A stretch of DNA of 64,000 bases, taken from Bacteroides sp. GTDB lineage: Bacteria > Bacteroidota > Bacteroidia > Bacteroidales > Muribaculaceae. The position numbers were made by a program, and so were the translations under genes. Shown in pieces: positions 63,388-64,000 of the stretch. Location of the stretch: positions 1 through 64,000 of the forward strand of contig JAAVCP010000008.1 in the NCBI GenBank assembly GCA_014802265.1, given 5' to 3'. The notes beneath the pieces are model-generated. The model saw nothing but the letters and a program-made list of their open reading frames with translations. It did no database searches and was not told where the DNA came from. The stretch's first letter is position 1. The number at the start of each line of letters is the position of its first letter.

Positions 63388-64000
63388 ATGAAAAAACTGA
63401 AGACTATTCTGACTTCTGTCACGATTGCAGCTTTAGGACTTTGTGCGGTTGCCGCAAGCAATGTGAGCTTACGACGCAACGACAATCCTAAACTAAGGGT
63501 TGACAATTCACAGAGAGCCCGTATTCTAACGGGACAAACCGCTTCTCCCGGCATTGCGAAGCCTCATAAATCGCGTGCTTTCAAAAAAGCGGGTCAAGTC
63601 ATAAAAGCACCTCGTAAGTCGAATGCCTCCGGCTCTACAATCTACGGCTATTTGGGGATTGATCTCGGAGATAATCTTGCTCCGGGTCTCTATACTGTAG
63701 ATCTTGACCTGCATCAATCTTACCTTGGCTACACCGATGAAGAACGGGTTGTGGCAGGTGCAGTAGTGCGTGATGGGAAGACATCCTATTATTACAACAC
63801 TAACATGTGGGGATATCTATTCTCGGCAGGTTTCCTTGAGGTGGATATGGCAACCTGTGAAATAACCGATACAGAGATGGATAGTTCGGACTATAGCAAC
63901 TGGGTACTTAATTTCGCATATAGCCAACGTGACAACTGTTATTACGGTTACAATTACAAAGCTGATGCTTCAGGGATAGCTTTCTTTTCTGCACCTGCTG
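63388..64000 (+). CDS. Secreted protein, C-terminus beyond window
   Basis: An open frame from the ATG at 63388 to the window end (204 codons). The signal peptide ends AVAAS near residue 24; a basic stretch (about 40-80, RAFKKAGQVIKAPRKS) and then a beta-rich acidic, Tyr-rich region follow (YGYLGIDLGDNLAPGLYTVD). It resembles in style the secreted protein at 45971-47698, with an N-terminal basic linker and a Tyr/Asp-rich body, but no known family is recognised. A -7 box TAAGTTTG lies at 63349-63356. Confidence 0.75.
   Translation, partial: MKKLKTILTSVTIAALGLCAVAASNVSLRRNDNPKLRVDNSQRARILTGQTASPGIAKPHKSRAFKKAGQVIKAPRKSNASGSTIYGYLGIDLGDNLAPGLYTVDLDLHQSYLGYTDEERVVAGAVVRDGKTSYYYNTNMWGYLFSAGFLEVDMATCEITDTEMDSSDYSNWVLNFAYSQRDNCYYGYNYKADASGIAFFSAPA

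Overview
The window looks like a chromosome segment of a gut Bacteroidales, probably Muribaculaceae-like. The evidence is a complete SusC/SusD polysaccharide-utilisation locus (PUL), an UpxY-type antiterminator, many lipoproteins, T9SS-like C-terminal modules, membrane-spanning one-piece TPR regulators, a VorB-type ferredoxin oxidoreductase, and many copies of the Bacteroidota promoter (TTTG, 19 bp, TAnnTTTG). The species assignment is inference.

Layout. 1-1.5 kb: the head of a probable capsule/exopolysaccharide locus running off the left edge (unknown gene, upxY-like gene) behind a putative invertible promoter that now points away from it. 1.5-1.9 kb: a group II intron reverse-transcriptase fossil. 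2-6 kb: an alpha/beta-hydrolase lipoprotein, an OmpA-family porin and a secreted protein. 6.1-8.4 kb: LD-carboxypeptidase, MazG-like enzyme and GT2 (minus-strand operon). 8.5-14.5 kb: a GLUG-repeat lipoprotein and a large secreted protein with a second C-terminal module after its stop. 14.7-20.9 kb: a TPR-LuxR regulator, DUF362 protein, pyruvate kinase with an isochorismatase-family hydrolase, and a divergent HxlR/cupin pair.

20,955-26,071 is a small integrative element inserted in the 3' end of tRNA-Ser(GCU). It has XRE and Cro-like regulators, a primase-helicase, a small ORF and a decayed integrase, flanked by 18-bp att repeats. 26.5-30.6 kb holds housekeeping genes (pyrH, frr, GT2, TrmH-type methyltransferase, nadA). 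30.6-31.1 kb is an AT-rich region with nine DnaA-box-like 9-mers, an origin candidate. 31.4-35.3 kb carries a small membrane protein, the four-subunit 2-oxoacid:ferredoxin oxidoreductase operon and a Sir2 deacylase. 35.8-40.7 kb is a C10 protease cluster (DUF3244 protein, protease, lipoprotein) next to a TPR regulator. 41.3-43.9 kb holds ruvB and a flippase. 44-47.7 kb holds a TPR-AraC regulator and a secreted protein. 48.2-61.3 kb is a beta-glucan PUL: GH5, surface glycan-binding protein, SusD, SusC, GH16 and a propeller/LuxR regulator. The window ends with a TPR-AraC regulator and a truncated secreted-protein gene.

How the parts work together: in the PUL, surface GH16 would cut beta-1,3-type glucan, the glycan-binding protein and SusD capture oligosaccharides, SusC imports them, and GH5 trims them. 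The regulator beside GH16 probably senses the released sugar. All functional statements come from motif reading alone; no searches were run.
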